Shown here one piece after another: positions 1 through 8,415 of a stretch of 17,136 nt of DNA. The position numbers and the translations under genes were made by a program. This stretch comes from Candidatus Cloacimonadota bacterium. GTDB lineage: Bacteria; Muiribacteriota; UBA6191; JACPRK01. The stretch is from positions 1-17,136 of the forward strand of contig JAJFLN010000321.1 of assembly GCA_021772705.1 (NCBI GenBank). The letters are read 5' to 3'. Within the stretch, counting starts at the first letter, position 1. Every line of letters begins with the position of its first letter. Under the pieces are notes generated by a model, which searched no databases, was not told the DNA's origin, and worked only from the letters and a program-made list of their open reading frames with translations.

Positions 1-392
1 CGGATCCGGAATAGGCCAGGGGACCCCCTACGGGACATGCACCCAAAGCTTTAAGGAAGGGATTCAGGAGGGCCGGAGGCTGCCTGCTTCCAGAGCGAAT
101 CGAGAGCGTTACACAGAGGTCACAGAGGCACGGAGGGCACGGAGGGCCTTTGTCGATCGGCATTCTCTGAGCCCTGGCGCTGCTGAGAGCCCTGCGTCCA
201 GTCCTGTCGCCCCGTGAAAGCAACTGAAGGTGCGACGGGTTTCAAGGCCGGGACCCTCGAGCAGGCCATTCATGTCTGGTGACGATAGACGAGGCGTCTG
301 GTTTGCCAGAAATCTGAGAGCTCACTGTTGAGATTGGTCCGTAACTTCTGAACACTGGTAGTCAACAAATGAACACAGATTGTCCTGCCTGA
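1..392. other. Non-coding 5' stretch of the window
   Basis: No convincing gene is visible. The +2 frame stays open from the window edge to about base 217, but it runs through the short tandem repeat at 112-146, has no recognisable domain and gives an arginine/serine-rich peptide, so it is not called. Bases 17-36 resemble the arm of the inverted repeat near 16660 (16 of 20 positions by eye). The final 100 bases lead into the gene at 393 without a clear promoter; a TTGAGA at 328-333 could be a -35 but has no good -10 partner. Confidence 0.6.
112..146. repeat. Degenerate short tandem repeat (CACAGAGG/CACGGAGGG units)
   Basis: Four head-to-tail units are visible: CACAGAGGT (112-120), CACAGAGG (121-128), CACGGAGGG (129-137) and CACGGAGGG (138-146). 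Purine-rich intergenic repeats of the CACAGAG type recur in many bacterial genomes, so this is probably a genome-wide intergenic element rather than part of a gene. Its function is unknown. Confidence 0.6.
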
Positions 393-944
393 ATGCTCAC
401 GGGCTACCCGGTGAAACAGGAGGACCTGCAGGAGGCCGAATTGAACGCAATCATACGAAAGACCTGGCGGGTGCAAAGGATCGCGACCCTGGTGCTGCTG
501 ATTTCCGCAGCGACGGTGGTGGCTGGCGGCGTGAAAGTCAACGTAGGCAAGGGCGGTGCCGTCTCTGTCGAGGTCCCGGGAGTGAACGTCCGGGTCGGAG
601 ACGCGGCCTCGGAGCTGCCTGCCGACTTTCCGGCTGATGTCTTGCAGTACCCGGGCTGGAAGCTGGGCACCGTTGTGGACAACGGCTCCGGCTCGACCCG
701 GGTCACGGTGGTCACGGCCCGCAGCCTCGACACGACGGCGGAGGTTCTGGAAGCCTACGAGAGCTCTGCAAAGAAACAAGGCTGGATCCGGACCACCATC
801 GACATGACTCTGAACGAAGACGGCCACGGAGATGCTGAAGTGACTTTCGAGAAGGAAGCAGAGAAGCGGACCATGTCTCTGGAGATAGACGGCGACGAGG
901 ACAGCACCAGCATCTCCCTGAGCCTGACGCCTACCTCCATGTAA
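393..944 (+). CDS. Membrane-anchored or secreted protein of unknown function
   Basis: A 183-residue protein not recognised as a named family. A hydrophobic segment at about residues 28-46, preceded by basic residues, looks like a signal anchor or uncleaved signal peptide, placing the rest outside the cytoplasm. The soluble part contains LPADFPADVLQYPGW (75-89) and a later KKQGW (127-131). This resembles small periplasmic domains of the P-x-D-(V/L)-x-x-YPG...GW type found beside hypothetical lipoproteins. The acidic C-terminal third is predicted beta-rich. ATG 393 has no Shine-Dalgarno; an in-frame TTG at 441 (residue 17) follows AGGAGG at 430-435 with a 5-base gap and is a credible alternative start that still keeps the hydrophobic segment. 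The gene lies 82 bases upstream of the cytochrome operon, separated from it by a hairpin, so co-transcription is possible but not shown. Confidence 0.7.
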   Translation: MLTGYPVKQEDLQEAELNAIIRKTWRVQRIATLVLLISAATVVAGGVKVNVGKGGAVSVEVPGVNVRVGDAASELPADFPADVLQYPGWKLGTVVDNGSGSTRVTVVTARSLDTTAEVLEAYESSAKKQGWIRTTIDMTLNEDGHGDAEVTFEKEAEKRTMSLEIDGDEDSTSISLSLTPTSM

Positions 945-976
945 TGAAGTTCCCTCAGGTTCCATGATTCAGACAG

Positions 977-996
977 CGATCACCTCGGGGTGATCG
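977..996. promoter_or_regulatory. Perfect 8-bp stem, 4-base loop hairpin between genes
   Basis: CGATCACC (977-984) pairs with GGTGATCG (989-996) around a TCGG loop. It sits in the 82-base gap between the small membrane protein and the GlcG/HbpS lipoprotein, about 30 bases before the GTG start. No T-run follows, so it is not a standard intrinsic terminator. It could be an operator, an mRNA processing site, or a hairpin that separates expression of the two genes. Confidence 0.35.
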
Positions 997-1015
997 AAAG
1001 CCGATAGGACTCTTC

Positions 1016-1019
1016 GGAG
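1016..1019 (+). promoter_or_regulatory. Ribosome binding site supporting the GTG 1027 start
   Basis: GGAG lies 7 bases before GTG 1027. No ATG in this frame precedes the signal sequence, so this site decides the GTG start of the lipoprotein gene. Confidence 0.55.
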
Positions 1020-1026
1020 AAACCCG

Positions 1027-2625
1027 GTGTCTCAGTTCCGAGCACCGGGTCCGAGGAGGACTTTCGGCATCGCATCCCGCATCCTGATACTGCTGACAGG
1101 GCTCGCTATCCTGGCCGCCCTGTCTCTTGTCCTTCCGGGCTGCGGCAACCAGGGCGGGGGCGACATCTTCAAGTCCGGGTTCGCCCAACCCACCGGTCCG
1201 GCCCCGGCTTTTACCACCGCCGACATCCAGCAGGTCATGGCCCGGGCTGCCGGCGAGGCCGAGCGTGTCGGTGCCAGCGCCACCGTGGCCGTCGTCACCC
1301 GGGAGGGTCAGATCGTCGGCGTCTTCAGCATGACCGGCAGCCCCACCGGTCCGGCCTTTCCCGGCGTGGCGGGAACACAGCCCTGCGACTCCGGCGGCGT
1401 CAACTGCGCCATCGCCAAGGCCAGAACGGCGGCCTTCTTCAGCTCCGTCGGCGAGACCTTCAGCACCCGGACCGCCCTGTTCATCGTTCAGGACAACTTC
1501 CCTCCCAACGTATTCAACCGCCAGGGGGGGCCTCTCTACGGCGTTCAGAACTCGAGCCTCGCCGGCTCCGATGTCCTGGCAATCTCCAACGGAATCGTAC
1601 CCAATGGAATCACCGGTGTATCGGGAGGACTGGCGCTCTACAATGGCGGTTTCCCCGTTGGCGCCGTGGGCATCAGCAGCGACAAGCCCGAGCTGGACGA
1701 GCAGATTGCCCTGGTGGCTCAGCGGGGCTTGCCTCCCCACGAGTCCATCCATGCCGACAAGATCCTCATCGACGGCTTCCGGCTGCCCTACGTTACCAGC
1801 AATGATCCGGGACTGACCTCGAGTCGCACCTTCGCCGATCTGGGAGTGGCCGTGGCCGGCTCGTTCCCCTTTCCAGTTGCAGCAGCGCCGGCCCTGATCT
1901 TCCCGGCCGCCACCTTTGCTGGCGTCACGGGCGAGCTGAGGTTCCCGATCATCGACAGCCCCGCAGCGGTTCCGACGAAGCTGCTGGCCAGCGATGTAGG
2001 GCTGATCTTCCAGCAAGCCATCGCCCGGGCCGCTCAGACCCGGGCTGAGATTCGCCGTCCTCTGGGTGAGGCAGCGAGGGTCTTCGTCTCCGTCACGGAC
2101 GTGAACGGCGTGATCCTCGGAGTCTTCCGGATGCCCGACGCCACCCTCTTCAGCTTCGACGTGGCCGTTCAGAAGGCCAGGACTTCGGCATTCTTCTCCA
2201 GCAACAACATCCTGGGTGAGCCCCTGACGGCCAACTTCAAGAACCTGCTCCAGATCCCTGCCACGCAGCAGATCGCCATGTCCACCCGAGGCCTGGGATT
2301 TATGGCCCAGGGGTTCTATCCTCCCGGCATCTCTGGTACGGCCGCCGGGCCGATCTTCCAGGTCCAGGACCGACTCGGACTGAAGCCCTTCGGGAACGGC
2401 ATCACGGTCTTCCCCGGCGGTCTGCCGCTCTACAAGGACGGCCAACTCGTGGGGGGCATCGGCGTCAGCGGCGATGGCGTGGATCAGGACGACATCATCT
2501 GCGACTCCGGCGCCGTCGGCTTCGAGCCGCCGCCCTCGGTTTTGAGATCGGACCAGCTCTTCTTCGACAACGCCCGGATTCCCTATGTGAAGCACCCCCG
2601 GAACCCCCTCGGAGCGTCCCAGTGA
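1027..2625 (+). CDS. Lipoprotein with two GlcG/HbpS-type (DUF336) domains, putative heme-binding
   Basis: A 532-residue lipoprotein. A basic N-terminus and hydrophobic stretch (about 18-36) lead to the lipobox LPGC, with lipidated Cys39. Two copies of the GlcG/HbpS fold follow, at about 65-260 and 323-525. Each has an N-terminal helix, a (T/S)V(T/A)-x-x-(G/N)G-type strand pair, the signature KARTAAFFSS (131-140) or KARTSAFFSS (383-392), and a GG(L)xLYxxGxxVG strand (about 199-212 and 464-477) typical of the family. The family is named after GlcG and the heme-binding, redox-sensing HbpS of Streptomyces; heme binding here is inferred. The gene starts the operon with the beta-barrel and decaheme cytochrome; its stop overlaps the next ATG (TGATG). 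It could help load or sense heme, or be an accessory lipoprotein of the outer-membrane complex. The domain call is firmer than the function. Confidence 0.85.
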   Translation: MSQFRAPGPRRTFGIASRILILLTGLAILAALSLVLPGCGNQGGGDIFKSGFAQPTGPAPAFTTADIQQVMARAAGEAERVGASATVAVVTREGQIVGVFSMTGSPTGPAFPGVAGTQPCDSGGVNCAIAKARTAAFFSSVGETFSTRTALFIVQDNFPPNVFNRQGGPLYGVQNSSLAGSDVLAISNGIVPNGITGVSGGLALYNGGFPVGAVGISSDKPELDEQIALVAQRGLPPHESIHADKILIDGFRLPYVTSNDPGLTSSRTFADLGVAVAGSFPFPVAAAPALIFPAATFAGVTGELRFPIIDSPAAVPTKLLASDVGLIFQQAIARAAQTRAEIRRPLGEAARVFVSVTDVNGVILGVFRMPDATLFSFDVAVQKARTSAFFSSNNILGEPLTANFKNLLQIPATQQIAMSTRGLGFMAQGFYPPGISGTAAGPIFQVQDRLGLKPFGNGITVFPGGLPLYKDGQLVGGIGVSGDGVDQDDIICDSGAVGFEPPPSVLRSDQLFFDNARIPYVKHPRNPLGASQ

Positions 2626-4559
2626 TGGCCACCAGATTGACTCGGGGGCTGCTGGGAGCCCTCGTCCTTCTGATGGTCCTGGCCTCCACCGTCGAGGCCG
2701 CCCGGCGTCGCCGTCCACCGGTCAAGCGAAAGCCCAGCCCCGTGGCGGAGCAGCCCGGGCCGGCACCCTCCGTCGAGAAGAGGGCGCCCGAGTCTGCCGT
2801 GGCCGATGTGAGCGGCCCCGCAGCGGAGACCCGGGACACGGTGGAAGACTCCTCCACGGCGACGGAGGCGAGCACTGCGGCGGCAGCCGCTTCGGCCAGA
2901 CCCGATGTGTTTGCCCCGAAGCGTCAGATGCCTCCCAGCCGCCCCCTGGGGTGGGCTGGAGGTTCCAAAGTGCAGCCGAGTCGCATCCCGGCGACAGAGG
3001 ACTTCGTACCGATCCCGGATCGGTGGCGTCTCGGCTTCCCGGACTACGCCGTTTGGCAGCGGGGCGAACCGATCGATCCTTACGGTCAGAACCTGTTGAA
3101 GGGTGACTATCCCATCGCGGGGCAGCACACATTCCTTAACTTGACGGCCATCACGGACAACGTCTTCGAGGTGCGCAAGGTGCCCACTGCGACGGGCGTC
3201 AGCACCTTTCAGCCCGGGGTGAAGCAGTTCTTCGGCAACGGCTACCAGGACTTCTTCAAATCCAACGCGATCATGAGGCTCACCCTGTTCAGCGGCAACG
3301 CGGGCTTCAAGCCATTCGACTGGCAGCTGCGCCTGACGCCGATCATCAACCTGCGGAACAAGACCGTCTTGAACGAGGTCGGGCAGCTGCTTCCGGACCA
3401 GCGTCGCGGCGTCGAGCGAACCCGGAATGACATCTCGATCGAGGAGTACTTCTTCGAGGTTCGTCTGGCTGACGTGAGTCCCAACTTCGACTTCCTGTCC
3501 GCCCGGGCCGGCAGTCAGCCCTTCATCAGCGACTTCCGAGGATTCGTCTTCAATGACATCAATCGGGGCGCCCGGGTCTTCGGGTCCGCCGAATCGAACC
3601 GGCTGAACTACAACCTGGTCTACTTCGACATGCTGGAGAAGGAGATCAACAGCGAGTTGAACACGGGACGGGACCGGGACCAGAAGGTCGCCGTGGCCAA
3701 CGTCTATCGCCAGGACAGCTTCTGGCCGGGTTACACCACCCAGCTGAGCCTGCACTACAACCGGGACGAAGGAACACTCAAGTACGACGAGAACGGCATT
3801 CTTCGCCGGCCGGCGCTGATCGGCACCGTGGACCCCACAGGGGCCTCCCCCCTGGAGGTCTGGTACGCCGGGTTTGCCGGCGAGGGGCACATCGGAAGGC
3901 TGAACATCAGCCATACCTTCTATCAGGCCTGGGGAGAGCACTCCTTCAATGCTCTGGCGAACCGGAAGGTTGATGTGGACGCCCGGATGTTCGCTCTGGA
4001 ACTCTCGGAAGATCGGGACTGGCTCCGGTGGAAGCTCTCCTGGTTCTGGTCCAGCGGTGACAGCGACCCCACTGACGGAGAGGCGACGGGGTTCGACTCC
4101 ATCCTGGACAACCCAAACTTCGCCGGCGGCGGTTTCAGCTTCATCAGCCGTCAGGGGCTGGGACTGCTCGGCGTGTCCCTCTTCTCCCCCAACAGTCTGC
4201 TGCCGTCGATGCGGAGCAACAAGCTTCAGGGACAGGCGAACTTCGTCAATCCCGGGGTCAACATCGTCGGCATCGGGGGGGAGTTCGAGCTGACACCCAA
4301 GCTGAAGGCGCTCCTGGACGTCAACCACATTCAGTTCAACTCCACCGAGCCGATCGAGCTCTTCGTGAACCAGACCGGCATCCACAAGACCCTCGGCATC
4401 GACGTTGGTCTCGGGTTCCGGTACAGGCCGATGCTGAACGAGAACATCGTTCTCGTGACGGGGGCGAACATCCTGAACCCCCGAGCGGGCTTCCGGGACA
4501 TCTTCGAGAAGGGCTCCAACCAGTTCTCGGCTTTCACGGCCCTGACTCTCACCTACTGA
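2625..4559 (+). CDS. Outer-membrane beta-barrel protein, putative porin of a porin-cytochrome conduit
   Basis: A 644-residue protein counted from ATG 2625, which overlaps the upstream TGA; GTG 2622 is an alternative one codon earlier. GGAG at 2611-2614 serves either. A signal peptide (about 1-25, ending VEA) is followed at once by a basic patch (ARRRRPPVKRK) and a Pro/Ala/Ser/Thr-rich, probably disordered linker to about residue 94. The rest is rich in alternating polar/aromatic strands and ends ...FTALTLTY, an aromatic C-terminus of the kind recognised by the BAM machinery. No specific family was recognised. It lies 19 bases before a giant decaheme cytochrome, an arrangement like that of MtrB/OmbB-type porins that sheath multiheme cytochromes across the outer membrane. 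The conduit role is inferred from this context; a general porin is the alternative. Confidence 0.75.
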   Translation: MATRLTRGLLGALVLLMVLASTVEAARRRRPPVKRKPSPVAEQPGPAPSVEKRAPESAVADVSGPAAETRDTVEDSSTATEASTAAAAASARPDVFAPKRQMPPSRPLGWAGGSKVQPSRIPATEDFVPIPDRWRLGFPDYAVWQRGEPIDPYGQNLLKGDYPIAGQHTFLNLTAITDNVFEVRKVPTATGVSTFQPGVKQFFGNGYQDFFKSNAIMRLTLFSGNAGFKPFDWQLRLTPIINLRNKTVLNEVGQLLPDQRRGVERTRNDISIEEYFFEVRLADVSPNFDFLSARAGSQPFISDFRGFVFNDINRGARVFGSAESNRLNYNLVYFDMLEKEINSELNTGRDRDQKVAVANVYRQDSFWPGYTTQLSLHYNRDEGTLKYDENGILRRPALIGTVDPTGASPLEVWYAGFAGEGHIGRLNISHTFYQAWGEHSFNALANRKVDVDARMFALELSEDRDWLRWKLSWFWSSGDSDPTDGEATGFDSILDNPNFAGGGFSFISRQGLGLLGVSLFSPNSLLPSMRSNKLQGQANFVNPGVNIVGIGGEFELTPKLKALLDVNHIQFNSTEPIELFVNQTGIHKTLGIDVGLGFRYRPMLNENIVLVTGANILNPRAGFRDIFEKGSNQFSAFTALTLTY

Positions 4560-4578
4560 ACTCGAGGCGGATCGCGGG

Positions 4579-7500
4579 ATGCAGCACATCACCAATCGGA
4601 AGGAAGACGGCCGGACTGTCTGGCTGCTCTCGGCCCTGATGGCACTGGCGGTCGTCTCCAGCGCCGGTCTCGCCGCTGTTCAGGACCGGGGAGATGAGGC
4701 GGTTTCTTCAGCCCTGGCGACGGTCAGGGACGGCGGTCACGGGTCGATGAAGATGCTGAACCGGCAACCCTGGACACCGGAGGCCGTGGCGGACCTGTCG
4801 AAGCAGACCCTGGAGCAGGCCGATATCAAGAGCAAGGGGTGCGTCTCCTGTCACCAGGGCTCGGAGAAGATGCACGCCTCCAAGTCGGTCAAGCTGGGCT
4901 GCACCGATTGTCACGGAGGAGACCCGACCACCAGGGTGGAGCGGCTGGCCCATGTTCAGCCCCGGTTCCCGGAGGAGTGGAAGACCTCCGCCAATCCGGA
5001 ACAGAGCTACACGCTCCTGAACAAGGAGAGCCCTGAGTTCATCCAGTTCATGAACCCCAGCGACCTGCGAGTGGCGCCGAAGACCTGCGGAACGGCGAAC
5101 TGTCACGAGGAGATCGTGATGAAGGTCTCGAAGAGCATGATGACCTTGACTCCCATGCTCTGGGGCGCCGCGCTGTACAACAACGGTGCCTATCCCTACA
5201 AGGTCTACCGCTTTGGTGAGAGTTACGGCGCCGACGGCACTCCCAGGATGGTGCTCCAGAATCCGGCTCCCTCCGAGGCGGACCTGGAACGAGGCGTCCT
5301 GCCCTACGTCACCCCCCTGCCTCGCTGGGAGATCACCCAGTCGGGCAATATCCTGAGGGCCTTCGAGCGGGGCGGCCTCATCGCTCCCGAGATTGGGCTG
5401 CCGATCAGGGAGACCGCTCCGGGACGGCCGGACATCAAGCTCTCCTTCCGAGGACAGGGGACGCTGCTCAGCACGGACCCGGTGATCCTCAACCTGCAGA
5501 AGACCCGCCTGAATGATCCGAACCTCTCCTGGATGGGGACCAACGACCACGCCGGAGACTATCGCCAGAGCGGCTGCGCCGGATGTCACGTGCCCTACGC
5601 CAACGACCGGGATCCGATCCACTCCGGCCCCTGGGCGAAGTACGGCAAGGAAGGCAAGACGGCCACGGCGGACCAGGAGATCGACAAGGAAGAGTCCGGG
5701 CACCCGATCAAGCATCAGTTCACCCGGGCCATTCCCAGCAGTCAGTGCATGGTCTGCCACATGCACCAGGGCAACGCCTTCCTGAACAGCTACCTGGGCT
5801 ACACCTGGTGGGATCAGGAGACCGACGGGGAGCACATGTACCCGAAGGAGCAGATCGATCCCGACTCCCGCCGGACCGCCGACGTGAACCGCCACAACCC
5901 GAACGGCGCCGCCGTCAGGGGACTCTGGGGCGATCGGGAGTTCCTGAAGACCGTGTCGGAGTTGAATTCCAAGCTGCAGCGGACCCAGTTCGCCGACTAC
6001 AACGGCCACGGCTGGATCTTCCGGGCCGCCTACAAGCAGGACCGGAAGGGGAACCTCCTGGATGGCGAAGGGAAGCAGGTCCCCCACGACGACCCGGAGA
6101 AGTTCAAGAAGGCCGTCCATCTTCGCGACATCCACGCCGAGAAGGGGATGCACTGCGTCGACTGTCACTTCGAGAAGGACAGCCACGGCGACGGCAACAT
6201 CTACGGCGAGATCGGCAACGCCACGGAGCTGGACTGCATCGACTGTCACGGCACAATCCAGAACAAGGCGACCCTGATCACCTCCGGCGCCGCCGCCGGT
6301 GAGGGCACCAACCTGGCAGCGCTCCGGACCCCCTCGGGGAAGCGGCGTTTCCAGGAGAGAGGCGGCAAGTTGCTGCAGCGGTCCATGGTCGATCCCGGCC
6401 TGGAATGGGAGGTGGTGCAGACGAAGGACACCATCGACCCGGCATCGGAGCACTTCAGCGAACTCTCTAGGCTAGCAAAGACCATTCAGAAGGACGGCAA
6501 GACCTGGGGGCAGGCGCCGGAGGACGAGAAGTTCCTGGCCCACGCCAACGAGAAGATGACCTGCTACGCCTGTCACAGCAGCTGGGTCACGGCCTGCTTT
6601 GGCTGCCACCTTCCCATGAAGGCGAACAATCTTCGGAAGATGCTGAAGAACGAGGGCGACAAGACTCGTAACTACACGACCTACAACCCCCAGGTGGTCC
6701 GGGACGCCGAGTACATGCTGGGAGTGAACGGCACGGTGAAGGGCAACCGGGTCGCCCCGGTCCGGTCCTCGAGCGCCGTCATCGTCGGCTCCGTCAACGC
6801 CAATCGGGAGTCCATCTACAGCCAGCAGCAGACCGTCGCCGGAAACGGCATGAGCGGCCAGGCCTTCAACACCCACGTGCCGCACACCGTGCGGGGCAAG
6901 GAGACCAAGAGCTGCACCGAGTGTCATGTCTCGGACAGGAAAGACAACAACGCCTGGATGGCCCAGACGCTACTTCTGGGAACCAACTCGGTCAACTTCA
7001 TGGGCCGGTACATCTACGTGGCCGAAGAGGACAAGGGGTTCGAGGCCGTGGTCGTGACCGAGCGGGAGGAACCTCAGGCCGTCATCGGCAGCTACCTCCA
7101 GAGTCTCGCCTATCCCAGGAACTTCGAGGAGCACCAGAAGAGCCATGGTGAACTCGACGAGGCGCACCACCACCACGGCAAGAAGCTCCTGAGTTTGCAG
7201 CTCCGAGGAGAGTACCTCTATACGGCCCGAGGCAAGAACGGATTCGAGGTCTACGACGTGGCCAACGTGGACAACAAGGGGTTCTCGGAGCGTCTTGTGA
7301 CGGCTCCCGTGTCTCCCCTGGGGCAGCGAGCCTACGTCGGGACGAAGGACGCCAGGTTCGTGGCCCTTCCCTCGACTCTGGCTCTCGATCCCGGGCGGCC
7401 GCAGTTCCCCCAGAACCAGGAACAGCCAATCCACCCCCTCTATGCCTACGCTTACATCGCCGACTTCGAAGAGGGACTGATCCTGGTGAACACGGCGCCT

Positions 7501-8403
7501 CTCGGAGATGGCGATCCGGACAACAACTTCCTCCGCAAGGCCGTGGAATTCAATCCCGGCGGTCTGCTGGACGGAGCCGTGGGAGTCACCATCGCCGGCA
7601 CCCACGCCTACGTCAGCTGCGCCCGCGGGGTGGTTGTGGTCGACATCGACGATCCCCTGAATCCGAAGACGGCAGCCGTCATCGGCGAGCCTCATGTCCG
7701 GAAGCCCAGGCGAGTGGATATCCAGTTCCGGTACGCATTCGTCTGTGACGAGGCCGGTGTCCGGGTCCTGGACGTGACGGACCCGGCGAATCCTTTGCCT
7801 CTGCCGAAGGCGACGGTCCGGATGCCCTACGCCCACAACATCTATCTGGCCAAGACCCGGGCCTACGTAGCCGGGGGCAGCCAGGGTCTGGTCATCCTCG
7901 ACATTGAGAGGCCCGAGCGGCCTTTCGTCGAACAGATATTCAATGACGGCGGCAAGCTCGACGACGTCCGGGACGTGAAGGTGGCCATGACCAACGCGAG
8001 CCTCTTCGCCTACGTCGCCGACGGGAAGAACGGCCTGAAAGTGCTGCAGCTCACGTCACCGAAGAAGACACCTGGCAACTTCGGATTCAGCCCCGATGTG
8101 TCGCCGGAGGTGATCGCCACCTATCACACTCACGGTCCCGCTGTGGCCCTGTCCAAGGGCCTGGATCGTGACAGAGCCGTCGACGAGAGCGGCAACCAGA
8201 TCGCCATATTCGGACGTCTCGGTTCCAGGCCTTTCACAAGGGCTGAGATGGAGCGGCTCTATCGCCATGCTGACGGGACTCTCTACACCGTCAGCGACAG
8301 CCCGCCCACGAAGCCCGTCGACCCGCCCAAGGTCGAGGAGCCTGAGGAGAAGAAGGAAGAGAAGAAGTCGAAGAGGACTCGGGGCAGGCGCCGGCGGAGG
8401 TAG
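4579..8403 (+). CDS. Decaheme c-type cytochrome fused to a C-terminal LVIVD-type beta-propeller
   Basis: A 1274-residue secreted protein with a signal sequence at about 10-34. Nine CXXCH heme sites have first cysteines at residues 88, 108, 333, 390, 526, 553, 662, 673 and 779. A tenth is CX4CH (C170, C175, H176), giving ten hemes. From about 806 to 1160 come repeated blades of the form AYVAxxxxGLxVLDIxxPxxP (for example around 1010-1025, 1051-1071, 1094-1113 and 1143-1160), matching LVIVD repeats that fold as a beta-propeller. A His-rich loop (H863-H866) and a charged tail of Glu/Lys then Arg (1252-1274) are unusual. GAGG upstream supports ATG 4579. Its place after a beta-barrel gene suggests an outer-membrane or surface electron-transfer role; the propeller may bind a partner or the cell surface. 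Substrate and direction are unknown. Confidence 0.9.
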   Translation: MQHITNRKEDGRTVWLLSALMALAVVSSAGLAAVQDRGDEAVSSALATVRDGGHGSMKMLNRQPWTPEAVADLSKQTLEQADIKSKGCVSCHQGSEKMHASKSVKLGCTDCHGGDPTTRVERLAHVQPRFPEEWKTSANPEQSYTLLNKESPEFIQFMNPSDLRVAPKTCGTANCHEEIVMKVSKSMMTLTPMLWGAALYNNGAYPYKVYRFGESYGADGTPRMVLQNPAPSEADLERGVLPYVTPLPRWEITQSGNILRAFERGGLIAPEIGLPIRETAPGRPDIKLSFRGQGTLLSTDPVILNLQKTRLNDPNLSWMGTNDHAGDYRQSGCAGCHVPYANDRDPIHSGPWAKYGKEGKTATADQEIDKEESGHPIKHQFTRAIPSSQCMVCHMHQGNAFLNSYLGYTWWDQETDGEHMYPKEQIDPDSRRTADVNRHNPNGAAVRGLWGDREFLKTVSELNSKLQRTQFADYNGHGWIFRAAYKQDRKGNLLDGEGKQVPHDDPEKFKKAVHLRDIHAEKGMHCVDCHFEKDSHGDGNIYGEIGNATELDCIDCHGTIQNKATLITSGAAAGEGTNLAALRTPSGKRRFQERGGKLLQRSMVDPGLEWEVVQTKDTIDPASEHFSELSRLAKTIQKDGKTWGQAPEDEKFLAHANEKMTCYACHSSWVTACFGCHLPMKANNLRKMLKNEGDKTRNYTTYNPQVVRDAEYMLGVNGTVKGNRVAPVRSSSAVIVGSVNANRESIYSQQQTVAGNGMSGQAFNTHVPHTVRGKETKSCTECHVSDRKDNNAWMAQTLLLGTNSVNFMGRYIYVAEEDKGFEAVVVTEREEPQAVIGSYLQSLAYPRNFEEHQKSHGELDEAHHHHGKKLLSLQLRGEYLYTARGKNGFEVYDVANVDNKGFSERLVTAPVSPLGQRAYVGTKDARFVALPSTLALDPGRPQFPQNQEQPIHPLYAYAYIADFEEGLILVNTAPLGDGDPDNNFLRKAVEFNPGGLLDGAVGVTIAGTHAYVSCARGVVVVDIDDPLNPKTAAVIGEPHVRKPRRVDIQFRYAFVCDEAGVRVLDVTDPANPLPLPKATVRMPYAHNIYLAKTRAYVAGGSQGLVILDIERPERPFVEQIFNDGGKLDDVRDVKVAMTNASLFAYVADGKNGLKVLQLTSPKKTPGNFGFSPDVSPEVIATYHTHGPAVALSKGLDRDRAVDESGNQIAIFGRLGSRPFTRAEMERLYRHADGTLYTVSDSPPTKPVDPPKVEEPEEKKEEKKSKRTRGRRRRR

Positions 8404-8415
8404 GAACCTGGCGTT

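Noticed and set aside
2..217. Frame open from the window's 5' edge
   Set aside because: It passes through the short tandem repeat and has no recognisable domain; about 70 open codons are expected by chance in GC-rich DNA.
955..2718. Long open frame on the minus strand opposite the lipoprotein gene
   Set aside because: It is an antisense shadow of GC-rich codons; the + strand has a lipobox, duplicated domains and ribosome site, while the minus frame shows no domain.
2583..4595. 670-codon minus-strand frame opposite the beta-barrel gene
   Set aside because: No signal, motif or composition typical of protein; explained by codon bias of the + strand gene.
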